NCBI GenBank assembly: GCA_033439255.1
Contig: CM065886.1
Span: 992,001 to 1,056,000 of the forward strand
Reading direction: 5' to 3'
Source of the DNA: Hericium rajendrae
Lineage: Eukaryota; Basidiomycota; Agaricomycetes; Russulales; Hericiaceae
DNA: 64,000 bases
A program made the position numbers and the translations under genes. Shown here piece after piece: positions 24,249 through 33,148 of this stretch (the stretch's first letter is position 1; each line of letters opens with the position of its first letter). Under the pieces are notes generated by a model, which worked only from the letters and a program-made list of their open reading frames with translations, ran no database searches and was not told the origin of the DNA.

Positions 24249-25051
24249 AGCGCCCCCCGGTCACGTCGTCCGTGGGTGGCAAGAAACATTTCTTTGATCC
24301 GTCGAATCGCTTCTCTGTACTATCCGACCCCTGTGAGCAATCGTATCCATCGTCTTTGCGCATGTCCGCTATCACGCCCAACCGTCAGACACCATCCATT
24401 ACGCTCCAGGCCAAGATTATCACTACCCCGATCAAGAAACAAATCGACGCTGAGGCACTTCTCGATAGTGGTGCAGAAGGCATCATTATGCACCCCGAGT
24501 TTGCCAAGAAACACCAGTTCCCCCTCAAGAAACTCCCTAAACCCTTTCCCGTTCGCAATGTGGACAACTCCGAAAACATCATGGGCTGGGTCCACTATTC
24601 AGTCAACCAGAACATCCGCATTTACACCAAGGACTCGACGTCCTTCCATGAGGAGACAGCTGAGTTCTATCTCGTTGACATTGGTGACTACGACATTATC
24701 CTTGGGACCGATTGGTTACAGGAACACAACCCTGAAATTGATTGGGTCTCTCGTCGTGTCGACATGACTCGCTGCCCTCCCTCTTGCACTCTGAATAAAC
24801 CCCCGGTCAAGAACCTGTCCACTCGCACTGAACGCCGCCACTCAGCCCCTCGTCCACCAGTCCTCAGCACTGCTGCAGTACTGCTCCCCCCACCTTGCCC
24901 CCCTCCATTGCTCCCACTGCCCCCACCATTTGTTGCTGCTCCACTTCCCAAATACGTGATCCCCGCTCGCCGAGTCCAAGGTGTCCGCCTTCGCCGCATC
25001 CACCTGTCCAAAGTCCCTGCACGTCTATTCACTGAGGACGATGACCCCTGA
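24249..25051 (+). CDS. Gypsy pol: aspartic protease part
   Basis: Reached from gag by a -1 shift. The retropepsin active site is seen as LLDSGAEG near 24460, with a second conserved stretch DIILGTDWL near 24695. A Pro-rich linker follows. An in-frame TGA at 25049-25051 closes the frame, after which the same frame continues open (PNVDDDWVEEGL) into the reverse transcriptase. Either a point lesion of this copy or a read-through stop (context TGA C is leaky). Confidence 0.85.
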
Positions 25052-26794
25052 CCTAATGTCGATGACGACTGGGTTGAAGAGGGCCTTCGTCTAGCTGGTG
25101 TTCTCCCTGACTGGGACACACCACCCCCACCAGACGACGACCCCGACTATCAACACACCATCCGTATCCGTCGCTCTTTCACCAATGCTCAGAAACTGGC
25201 GGAGCGTGTGGCCACTCGTGTTGCAGAGAAGTCCTTTGCTGAGATGGTTCCCCCTCAGTATCAGGATTTCCAACCCGTCTTCGACGAGGAATCCTCCCAT
25301 CGCCTCCCCGAACGTTGCCCTTGGGATCATGCCATTGACCTGAAAGATGGTTTTGAACCCCGTTCATGCAAGGTCTACCCCATGGCTCCTACCGAGCAGG
25401 AGGACCTCGATTCATTCCTTGATGACCAGGTCAAGAAAGGCTACATCCGTCCTTCCAAATCCCCTATGGCGAGTCCCTTCTTCTTTATCAAGAAAAAAGA
25501 TGGAAAACTACGCCCCGTCCAGGACTATCGCACCCTCAACAAAGGCACCATCAAGAATGAATATCCCCTGCCCCTCATCTCTGAACTCATTGACAAGCTC
25601 AAGGGTGCCAAAGTCTTCTCCAAGATGGACGTTCATTGGGGTTACAACAACGTTCGCATCAAGGAGGGTGACGAATGGAAAGCCGCCTTCAAAACCAACC
25701 GCGGTCTCTTTGAACCCCTGGTGATGTTTTTTGGTCTTACCAACTCCCCTGCCACGTTCCAAGGAATGATGAATGAACTTTTCAAGGATCTCATCGACAC
25801 GGGCAAAGTCATCATCTACATGGACGATATCCTCATTTTCACCGAAACCCTCGAAGAACATCGTGACCTTGTGCGCAAGGTCCTCCAACGCCTCCAGGAC
25901 AATGACCTCTTCCTCAAACCAGAGAAGTGCTCGTTCGAGCAGCCCTCAGTTGAGTTCCTTGGTCTCATCGTCTCCCATAACACGCTCGCCATGGACCCCG
26001 TCAAGGTTGCAGGCATTGCTGAATGGCCTGCCCCTCGTAACGTCAAGGACGTCCAGTCCTTTGTTGGCTTTGGCAACTTCTATCGACGCTTTATCCAGGA
26101 CTTCTCCAAAGTTGCTCGTCCCATGTTTGACCTTACCAAGAAAGACCATCCTTGGGCCTGGTCTGCTGAATGTCAACATGCCTTTGAGGCTCTTAAAGCT
26201 GCGTTCACCTCGTCCCCAGTCCTTATCATGCCTGACCCGTCCAAACCCTACCTGGTTGAGGTCGATGCCTCAGACTATGCCACAGGAGGTATCCTATCCC
26301 AGCGCGGGGAGGACGAGCAATGGCACCCTGTTGCTTACATCTCCAAGGCCTTCACTGCCCCTGAACGCAACTACGACATTTATGACAAGGAACTCCTGGC
26401 CATCATCCGTGCCCTCGAAGCCTGGCACCACTACCTGGAAGGTTCTCCCCATACTGTGGAGATCTGGACCGACCATAAGAACCTGGAATACTTCAAGTCT
26501 GCCCAAAAGCTGAGTCGTCGTCAGGCTCGCTGGGCTCTCTTCCTCACTCGTTTCGACTTCACCCTGATCCACAAACCCGGTATTCATCACCGGCCAGATG
26601 CCATGTCGAGACGACCTGACCATAGAGAGGGGTGGACGACGACAACTCCGATCGTGTCCTCCTCGACCCCAAGTACTTCCAGATCCGTGCTACACGTCCA
26701 GCTGCTGTCAAGTCCATTGGCAATGCTGATCTTCGCCAACGCATTCGCAATGCCAAGACCAAGGACATTGAGGTTGTTCAAGCCCTTGATGTGA
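25052..26794 (+). CDS. Gypsy pol: reverse transcriptase and RNase H
   Basis: Same frame as the protease, past the TGA. Seen: the RT start KKGYIRPSKSPMASPFFFIK, the catalytic box YMDD (IIYMDDILIF near 25815), FLGLIVS, the tether FVGFGNFYRRFI, and RNase H with VEVDASDYATGG, KELLAIIRALEAWHHYL and WTDHKNLEYF. After SRRPDHREG (near 26620) the frame runs into nonsense to 26794 while the integrase continues in the -1 frame. One G missing from the GGGG run at 26626-26629 would explain it. Confidence 0.92.
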   Translation, partial: PNVDDDWVEEGLRLAGVLPDWDTPPPPDDDPDYQHTIRIRRSFTNAQKLAERVATRVAEKSFAEMVPPQYQDFQPVFDEESSHRLPERCPWDHAIDLKDGFEPRSCKVYPMAPTEQEDLDSFLDDQVKKGYIRPSKSPMASPFFFIKKKDGKLRPVQDYRTLNKGTIKNEYPLPLISELIDKLKGAKVFSKMDVHWGYNNVRIKEGDEWKAAFKTNRGLFEPLVMFFGLTNSPATFQGMMNELFKDLIDTGKVIIYMDDILIFTETLEEHRDLVRKVLQRLQDNDLFLKPEKCSFEQPSVEFLGLIVSHNTLAMDPVKVAGIAEWPAPRNVKDVQSFVGFGNFYRRFIQDFSKVARPMFDLTKKDHPWAWSAECQHAFEALKAAFTSSPVLIMPDPSKPYLVEVDASDYATGGILSQRGEDEQWHPVAYISKAFTAPERNYDIYDKELLAIIRALEAWHHYLEGSPHTVEIWTDHKNLEYFKSAQKLSRRQARWALFLTRFDFTLIHKPGIHHRPDAMSRRPDHREGWTTTTPIVSSSTPSTSRSVLHVQLLSSPLAMLIFANAFAMPRPRTLRLFKPLM

Positions 26795-28377
26795 TCCTGA
26801 ACAATGGTCCTCGTTCCCTCGTCAAGAACCTCCAAGAATGGAACTACGAGGATGGCCTCATCCTCTTTCGTGGCAAAGTCTACATCCCTGCTGACAAGGA
26901 CCTTCGTCGGGACATCGTCAAGCTGCATCATGACACCCCCATGGCTGGTCACCCAGGATGCTACAAGACCTATGAGCTCCTCAGTCGCAACTACTGGTGG
27001 CCCGGTATGTCTGTCTTCGTTCGTGATTACGTTGATGGCTGTGCTACCTGCCAGGCCACCAAGGTTCAAAATCACCGCCCTCATGTTGAAACAATTCCCA
27101 ATGCCATCCCTACCCGTCCCTTCCAAGACATTACCTCGGACTTCATCGTCAAACTCCCAGAATGCCAAGGCTATGACTCCATCAATGTGGTCGTCGACCG
27201 TTTTACAAAGCATGTCTCCTTCACTCCTTGTAAAGAGACCATTACCAGTGATGGCACAGTCGACATCCTTTTTGACAGGATTTATCGGAACTACGGCCTC
27301 TGGGAACGCCTCATCTCTGATCGTGGCCCACAGTATGCAGGCAAAGTCATGCGTGGCGTCTTCGACAAACTTGGTATCAAGTCCTCCCTCAGCACCGCCT
27401 ATCATCCACAGACCGACGGCGAGTCAGAACGTGTCAATCAAGAACTCGAGCAGTTTCTTCGTACCTTCTGCAACTACCGTCAGGATGATTGGGTCCAATG
27501 GCTCCCTTATGCTGAGTTCTCGCACAACCACCGTATCCACAGCGCCACTAACCGAGCTCCATTTGAAATGCTCCTCGGCTATATTCCCACTGCCATCCCC
27601 ACTGTCAACCCCACATCGTCTACACCTGCCGTCGAGGATCGTTTCCGTCACCTCGAACAACTTCGCACTGAGGTCCAGGCCAGCCTTCAAACAGCTGCTG
27701 ATCTCATGAAGCGCAACAACCAGGACCATATGCACGACACCATCCACTTCCAGGTTGGTGACAAGGTCTGGATCGATGGCAAGAACATCAAAACCACGCG
27801 ACCCAAAGCTAAGCTTGCTGATCGACGCCTGGGACCTTTCGAAATCACTGACGTCCTGGGCCCAGTCTCTTATCGACTGAAGCTACCGCCCACCTGGCGT
27901 ATCCACCCGGTGTTCCACACGTCCCTGTTGTCCCCTTACAAGGAAACCGACGCTCATGGTCCCAACTTCCCTGCACCACCACCTGACCTTGTGGAGGGCG
28001 AGGAAGAGTACGAAGTTGAGTCTGTCCTCGATGCTCGTCTCACCCGGAACAAACGCGGCATTGAATATCTCGTCAAATGGGCAGGCTACCCTGATTCGGA
28101 AAATCAGTGGCTTTCACGTACCTCCCTTTCCAATGCCCATGGTGCAATCACCGACTTCTACACCCGCCATCCGCATGCACTCAAGGCTCCCAATCTTCGT
28201 GGACTCATCTACCTCGACCCCGTCCATGCTCATCACGCACTCCAGGCGAAAGTGCGTCTTAGAGAGGGGGTGATGTCACGGATCGCTCCATTTCTCTCCG
28301 CCTTCTTCTCTGCCATCAAGGCATCGCGTCGGTCATGTGCTCCAGCAGCCCCATCACATGTTCACTTCCTCACATGA
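26632..28377 (+). CDS. Gypsy pol: integrase with chromodomain
   Basis: Inserts element cDNA into the genome; the chromodomain steers it to modified histones. In the -1 frame relative to RT. Seen: the HHCC zinc site (HHDTPMAGHPG then CATCQATK), the catalytic core (a DFIVKLP stretch, ISDRGPQYAG, YHPQTDGESERVNQ), a GPF-like motif (RRLGPFEI near 27830), then a chromodomain reading EYLVKWAGYPDSENQWL near 28065-28115. The frame crosses the polypurine tract and ends 104 bases inside the 3' LTR. Confidence 0.93.
   Translation: MDDDNSDRVLLDPKYFQIRATRPAAVKSIGNADLRQRIRNAKTKDIEVVQALDVILNNGPRSLVKNLQEWNYEDGLILFRGKVYIPADKDLRRDIVKLHHDTPMAGHPGCYKTYELLSRNYWWPGMSVFVRDYVDGCATCQATKVQNHRPHVETIPNAIPTRPFQDITSDFIVKLPECQGYDSINVVVDRFTKHVSFTPCKETITSDGTVDILFDRIYRNYGLWERLISDRGPQYAGKVMRGVFDKLGIKSSLSTAYHPQTDGESERVNQELEQFLRTFCNYRQDDWVQWLPYAEFSHNHRIHSATNRAPFEMLLGYIPTAIPTVNPTSSTPAVEDRFRHLEQLRTEVQASLQTAADLMKRNNQDHMHDTIHFQVGDKVWIDGKNIKTTRPKAKLADRRLGPFEITDVLGPVSYRLKLPPTWRIHPVFHTSLLSPYKETDAHGPNFPAPPPDLVEGEEEYEVESVLDARLTRNKRGIEYLVKWAGYPDSENQWLSRTSLSNAHGAITDFYTRHPHALKAPNLRGLIYLDPVHAHHALQAKVRLREGVMSRIAPFLSAFFSAIKASRRSCAPAAPSHVHFLT
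28261..28273 (+). other. Polypurine tract
   Basis: AGAGAGGGGGTGA directly before the 3' LTR, where plus-strand cDNA synthesis is primed. It lies within the integrase reading frame. Confidence 0.8.
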
Positions 28378-28696
28378 CCTGGGGCTATCCTTCACCCATG
28401 CCCTTGTTCCCCTTTGGGACATCCTATTGTTCTCCCTCCCATTGTTCTCCTTTTGGCCACCATTGTTCTCACTCTATTGTTCGACCCGTTATGGTGTCCA
28501 TTGTTCTTTTCCCATTGTCGTCCCAGTACTTATAGGCTCCCTGTCGCTCGCCTATTTCCCTAGATTGTCCATTTCGTCTGTACCGTACTGTACCTCCAAT
28601 ACAGGTCACTGTGCTGCTAGTCGCTCTCTGCTCTCTCGCTCCCATCATCGCTGGTGACTTGGGTGGTTCTCTGCTGTCTACGACCGAGTCTTGACA
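28274..28696 (+). repeat. 3' LTR
   Basis: 423 bp, the same as 21597-22019 except for one base. Followed by ATTAT (28697-28701). Confidence 0.95.
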
Positions 28697-28785
28697 ATTA
28701 TGATCACTAGCTACAAATGATGTATTTATCAAAAATTCTTCAAGTCAAATATTGTAATAAACATTGTATTTTTAAACTCGAATTT

Positions 28786-28798
28786 AGCAAGCTCCCCA
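28786..28798. repeat. Helitron subterminal inverted repeat
   Basis: AGCAAGCTCCCCA, exact inverse of the left end (12550-12562), placed 37 bases before the right end. Confidence 0.75.
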
Positions 28799-28803
28799 TT
28801 CTC

Positions 28804-28821
28804 AGGTGGACAATTCCACCT
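28804..28821. other. Helitron 3' hairpin
   Basis: AGGTGGA, loop CAAT, TCCACCT. Ten bases later comes the terminal CTAG (28832-28835). A short GC-containing hairpin just before CTRR is the standard Helitron termination signal. Confidence 0.85.
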
Positions 28822-28835
28822 GCCATCGAACCTAG

Positions 28836-29071
28836 TTCGTAGGCTGTCCGACTTGCCGTGTGAGTGGGCTGCTGGCGCTGCCTTGGTGTTCGACGGGGAG
28901 CGTGGGATCACGACAGCCGCCAGAAGCGCGGTGCCATTGTGCGCGATAGCATAGCATCACGACAAAGACAAGGAATAGCGCTAGTACGAGAAGATGGTGT
29001 CCAAGATTTCTTTCTGAGATGACGCAAACCAGAACATATGCAGCGTCAGCCAGCGCATGAATAGGGTCCAT
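28836..29071 (-). pseudogene. SREBP-like pseudogene, upstream half (3' side of Helitron)
   Basis: Minus-strand reading matches the intact SREBP gene at about 45090-45365: CATCTTCTCGTA, GTCGTGATGC, TATCGCGC, GGCGGCTGTCGT, CGTCGAACACCAA, CACACGGC and GTCGGACA. Translated pieces mirror the second membrane segment (HHLLVLALFLVFVVML for IHLLVSLLLLVSVVMP) and PRSPSNTK. About 45-50 bases are missing relative to the gene. It joins directly to 12549 once the Helitron is removed. Confidence 0.85.
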
Positions 29072-29219
29072 CAGTGTATCAGCAAGACGTGCTCGATATC
29101 AACTTCCTGACAGCTTTCCAACACTCGGGAATGCGACGGGCTTGGCAGTCTGGAACGAACGTCTTAATCGTGCCATGTAATCACACATGAAAGCGGCCAC
29201 TTATTTGTACATAGATGAG

Positions 29220-29228
29220 TATAAAAGG
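29220..29228 (+). promoter_or_regulatory. TATA box of the reductase pseudogene
   Basis: TATAAAAGG, about 110-120 bases before the first recognisable codons of the broken reductase. Confidence 0.5.
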
Positions 29229-29335
29229 GAGGGAATAGAACGTAGAACACATCACCTCCAACTTACTAGATCCAGCCAAACGCATCACTTCTCACTTACT
29301 AGACCCAACCAATCAGAGTCAAACATATTTCTTGC

Positions 29336-29835
29336 GTCCCAAACTCAGAAGGCCGTCATTGTCCAGAAGGACAAGACAGTCGCCATCGAGACTGTTCCCG
29401 TACCGAAGCCAGGCGCGGGCGAAGTGCTCGTGAAGATCGAAATCGCCGCGCAGAACCCCACAGACTGTCAGTCAGATCAGCTATTCTCCACGTCACTTGC
29501 GGTGAACCGCATCCAGGGAAGGGCATCGAGTTCGGTTTTAACGCGCCCCACAATGGCGTAGGAAACGACTTTGCTGGGGTCGTCGCGACTGTCGGCGACG
29601 GTGTCAGCAACTTCAAGGTCGGCGAAAGAATAGGTCTTCGTACCTCTAGCACCCTGAGCCGTAGTTGCTGAGACGGCACGTACAGGTTGCTGGCTTTTTC
29701 GGCGGCGCGTTCTGCGAGTATATCCTCGTCCCGGCATCCCTCTGCTCTTGCGCATCCCGGAGGGTACCTCCAAGGAGGCGGCCACGATCACGCTTGCGCT
29801 AGGCACAGCGGCCCTCGGCTCTCCTGAACGAAGTG
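29336..29835 (+). pseudogene. Broken MDR-type alcohol dehydrogenase / enoyl reductase
   Basis: N-terminal part of a zinc-independent medium-chain dehydrogenase/reductase (the toxD/trans-enoyl reductase-like group common in fungi). Seen: SQTQKAVIVQKDKTVAIET, PVPKPGAGEVLVKIE, AAQNPTD, an intron, GNDFAGVVATVGDGV, KVGERI, a second intron, then AGFFGGAFCEYILVPAS. A one-base frame change near 29740 shifts to LLRIPEGTSKEAATITLALG, and the match stops near 29835, before the cofactor-binding GGxxxxG loop. The start ATG also appears lost (a TTG-like position). A dead fragment. Confidence 0.72.
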
Positions 29836-30757
29836 TCATCAGCAAACACAGCAGTAAGATTCAGAAGCAAATGAAGTGACCCGCTTGAAATCCAGAACAA
29901 GAATCACGATTGCATTCTGTCCGCTATCGTGATTCCTCAGGACCTATCCTCGCGGTCGATGTTCTCGCATGTAACGTCTCTAATATCTTTTCGCCTCGCA
30001 AACACCACAAATAGAGCAATCGCCACGAAAATGACATTGCATGTCACAAACTCCCAGAAATCCGCACGCTCGCAGTGTTCGCAGAAAGCTTCTGATCCTA
30101 ACATGCACAAATATCATGGCGGCTGACCGGTACACTACCCGTACGGCCCGGCCGTCGGAGTCAGTTCTGCAGAGCTGGAACTCACAGAGTTGAAGAACGT
30201 TGAACGGACAAGACCTCGAAGTCTAACGATCTCGGAACTTGCGAAAGTACGCAACCTGAGGTACGCATGAGCCTCGGCGCAAACCAGTGATGATGAGATT
30301 CTCGATTAACGCCGACTCCTAGGATGACAGGTTCCTCTCAGCGACTACAGATGTTATCTAATAGTGAAGGCGACGAGAAACGAAGAACTTTTTTCGTTCC
30401 AGTTGACTTGGAGATGATAGTCTTAAATCGAGGGTTAAGGGTGAGAAAATATTTTATGTATGTTCAACTTTATTTTACTACGAAAAACCGCATCCTAGGA
30501 GAAGAGCGCTTGATTTCATCGTGACAGCAGCGTTGACGAGATAGGATGCATAGGATGTCAATGCGCAGCCCATTGATCCTCAGGGCCTCCTCATGCCCCG
30601 TCTTCTCAATGCCGTTCTAAGGCATGCAGCTGCCGGTCCTTCTCCAGCACAGAAGGATGCCGCTTCCAGCTTGCCTGTCGCACGGACATCACGAGGGCTG
30701 ATATAAATGGCAGCTTGACATGCTGGCTCGTCTCCGAAGTTGTTCTCTACCGCGAAG
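29836..30757. other. Intergenic; nothing recognised
   Basis: No frame over about 65 codons with coding character until 30580. Should contain the promoter of the following zinc-finger/RING gene. Confidence 0.4.
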
Positions 30758-32732
30758 ATGTCAACGGCATCCACTATCGTTCTCTCGAAACAATGCCCGG
30801 GATGCACTGCAGCTTTTGCGACACAGCAGGCGCTGAACATCGTAAGTTCATTTTGTGACGGCTGTCGTACGCGCTCCTTTCTGAAGTTGAGCGCTTTTAA
30901 ATAGCATGTACAACAGTTCAACCACTTCTTGCCGTGCACAGCATGTGGACGGAGGTATGCCTCGAAAGAAGCCAGGAATGCTCATTTTAGAGACTCGAAA
31001 GTGCATCCGAACTGTACACTATGCGATGTGGGCTTTGTGAACCATAATGCGCTCGATGCGGTGAGTTCAAAATCTCTCCTGAGCTATCCAGCTCCTTATG
31101 CATTATGACACCTGGTGGGTTAGCATACCAAAGAGATACATGGTGGATTAAACAACGTATCTCAAGACATCGTAAGTCCTGCATCGCTTGCCTGTGATGG
31201 TGTTGATGAAATCAGCCTGATAATACCCTTCTCGTCCTGCTAGTCTCGGTCAATATCTCCTGCACCATCATCGATCTGTCAGATACCGGAGACGAAACTC
31301 AAGAGTTCTGTCATTCCTCCTCTCGTCTCTGAGCCATATACGCACCATTGCCCGATATGTGGCTTGGACTTCGCCAATGATGAGGCGTACGCTCAGGTCG
31401 GTCAGTTATCACGGCAATATCACCACAATGTAAACACGTGTTCTCTTTAACAGCATCGCGCCTCTGACCATCCCGAATGTTACTGTGACACTTGCTCCAC
31501 CCCATTCGCTTCTACCGCAGAATGGTCCCTGCATTTCCACCGTCCGCCTGGTTGTGTGGCCAAGAATGATGGTGGAAAGGGCAGCGCATCCCTTGCATCT
31601 GACCATCCAGATAGTGCCATGATTTCACCTATAAAGAACGTTGAGATATCAGTTCTCTCGGTTCATCAAGCTGACATCGCGAGCCTGTCTTTGGATCCGG
31701 ATCCTGTCCCGCCGGAATCAGCTTTGCCGCCAAAGATGATGACACCCTCAAACAATCCAGAGATCGTGGCGGGCTCTCAATCCCATCAGACGGAAACCTC
31801 GACCACGGCGTTCTCACTCGTCGCCCCGTCGGCGGCCTCGCAGCCCGATAATTCAGATGCCCTTGTGGTTCTCCAGGTGAGTTTGTAACTCAGAATACAA
31901 TGTCGTGAAATGTAACAGTGTTATTTGCTGTAATAGGCTGCACGCAGCATATCGAAGAGCTCTTCTGCATGCCCGTCTCCAGCACCATCTACAGGAAATA
32001 ACGTTCTTAAGAGCCTTGAGCCGATCAACGTAAACGGGGAAGGCGGTGGCCAAGAATTGTCCACCAGCGCTCCGCCTATCGTCCAGCCATGGTCTTCCGC
32101 CGACCAGAAATCCGGAAGTGTTGCAAGGGAGTCCAACTCCTCGTCTTCTCCTCAAGTAGTCAGCTCGTATGAGAGGTATGTTCTTTAGCTGCTCTAGGCA
32201 CATATGGTATAATGATTGCCTGCACTCTCCTTGAAGCGTCACAAGAATTAGCACCTCGAGTTATACAACCGACACCAAAGCAGGTATGACATACCTTCCA
32301 TGCTCCATATTGAGAAATTGTACCATAACCACGGCATAACAGCTCGACGAACATCGAAGACCACCGAGAGAGGTCGAAGTCGTTCATCTCAGGCTGCTAC
32401 TGACGTTCGCTGTCCTTTTTCGCATCGCTCGCGGCACCAAACCCCTGTTCCACGTTGCTGGGACGCGGAAAGCACGGTCGATCCGGCTCCGAGTCCACGA
32501 TACGTCTCGCACATCTATTGCAGATCCTGTCGCCTGGATCCATGCGTAGACGTCACGGCGACCATGTGCGGCCATATCTTTTGCAACAAGTGCGTCTCCG
32601 CTTCCGGGCGGCCATCTCCTCGCCACTCATAGTTCTGCTAGGTGTATCACGGAGGCCGTCATCAAGACATCGCAGTGTCCCGCATGCAGGACGCCGATCT
32701 TGCTTTATAGTCTATTCAAGCTCCACCTCTAA
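30758..32732 (+). CDS. C2H2-like multi-finger protein with C-terminal RING (tandem copy 1)
   Basis: Probable E3 ubiquitin ligase or zinc-binding adaptor; partner unknown. Model: exon 1 30758-30841 (MSTASTIVLSKQCPGC, to ALNI), exon 2 30905-31060, exon 3 31124-31171, then exons near 31244-31397 and 31454-31875 and later pieces, ending at TAA 32730-32732. Fingers have CxxC then two His, for example CPGCTAAF, CTACGRRYASKEARNAHF, CTLCDVGF and CPICGLDFANDEAY. A long Ser/Pro-rich middle follows. The RING (C3HC4) reads YCRSCRLDPCVDVTATMCGH, then CNKC and CPACRTPI, close to the C-terminus. Introns after exons 1, 2 and 4 all fall just before the first zinc His. Paralogue follows at 33149. Confidence 0.78.
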
Positions 32733-33148
32733 ATCAGAGTCTTACCATTTGATGATCCTCATCTTATTTCGCATGACGAGGGGCGGTTCCGGATATAACT
32801 GGGTCATGAGTCATTGAGCGCCTTCGTACCTACTATGATTTAATATGCATATATCCTGAGCTGCATCTTCCCAGTAATCTGTATGGTCTAGCTTGCTGTG
32901 AGTCAGATTCTGCCACTCGTCACAATCTCGCGCCCAGTCCTGATATAGCCAGCCCATCTAGGAAACACCGCGTGTCCGAACCCTCGTTGAGCTTCGTCGA
33001 CATCACCGCTGCATACACGTTGCGGATCCTCCTCATGCTGACAGCGAGGCGTTCCGCAGCAAGAGAGGCATTATAAGCTGCCAGGGCAGAGGCCATCTGG
33101 GCATCGCGGAGGTACCGTTCTGACCACCACCCTACTGACCCTTGCAGA
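32733..33148. other. Spacer between the two finger/RING genes
   Basis: No gene seen. The following gene may have an upstream exon here, since its ATG is preceded by an acceptor-like CTTGCAG. Confidence 0.4.

Larger units (their letters stand above)
21597..28696 (+). mobile_element. Full-length Ty3/gypsy chromovirus-type retrotransposon
   Basis: Two 423-bp LTRs (TGTCACGG...TTGACA), ATTAT duplications, then gag, protease, reverse transcriptase, RNase H, integrase and a chromodomain in the order typical of chromoviruses. The LTRs differ at one site that I could find (C in the 5' copy, T in the 3' copy, in CACTG(C/T)GCTGC), so insertion is very recent. Codon use is GC-rich and host-like, unlike the Helitron it landed in. 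The copy carries an in-frame TGA between protease and RT and a frame change between RNase H and integrase (see those entries). Confidence 0.95.
19075..28710 (+). pseudogene. Helitron Rep-helicase, C-terminal PIF1-type helicase part, interrupted
   Basis: Continues the Rep protein after the insert (AETSSASYHD) and forms a PIF1-like superfamily 1 helicase that unwinds DNA during transposition. Seen: Walker A DGTAGTGKS (near 20095), Walker B LLIIDE (near 20345), FGDFAQLPPVG, then after two introns (20974-21022 and 21134-21186) LTLAWAITIHKSQGLTLDK and FVAISRVRTLKGL. The exon runs to 21596 in FYDY, where the gypsy element enters; on the far side 28702-28710 reads GAT CAC TAG, so only two codons and the stop were separated. 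In the present state the frame would run on into the LTR. Apart from the two insertions no break was seen, so both are recent. Confidence 0.9.
12550..28835 (+). mobile_element. Helitron (Helitron2-like ends) with two nested insertions
   Basis: Rolling-circle transposon coding for a Rep-helicase. The left end is TGGGGAGCTTGCT (12550-12562); its exact inverse lies just inside the right end (28786-28798), followed by a 7-bp-stem hairpin (28804-28821) and a terminal CTAG (28832-28835). An asymmetric terminal repeat plus a subterminal hairpin is the pattern reported for Helitron2/Helentron elements. The flanks join as CCTAG-TTCG, matching CCCAGTTCG in the intact SREBP paralogue, so the element entered at TT with no target duplication (ends certain to about 1 base). 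Total 16.3 kb, of which 7.1 kb is gypsy and 2.9 kb the inverted-repeat insert; about 6.3 kb is Helitron. Its coding part is AT-rich, unlike the GC-rich host genes. Confidence 0.88.
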
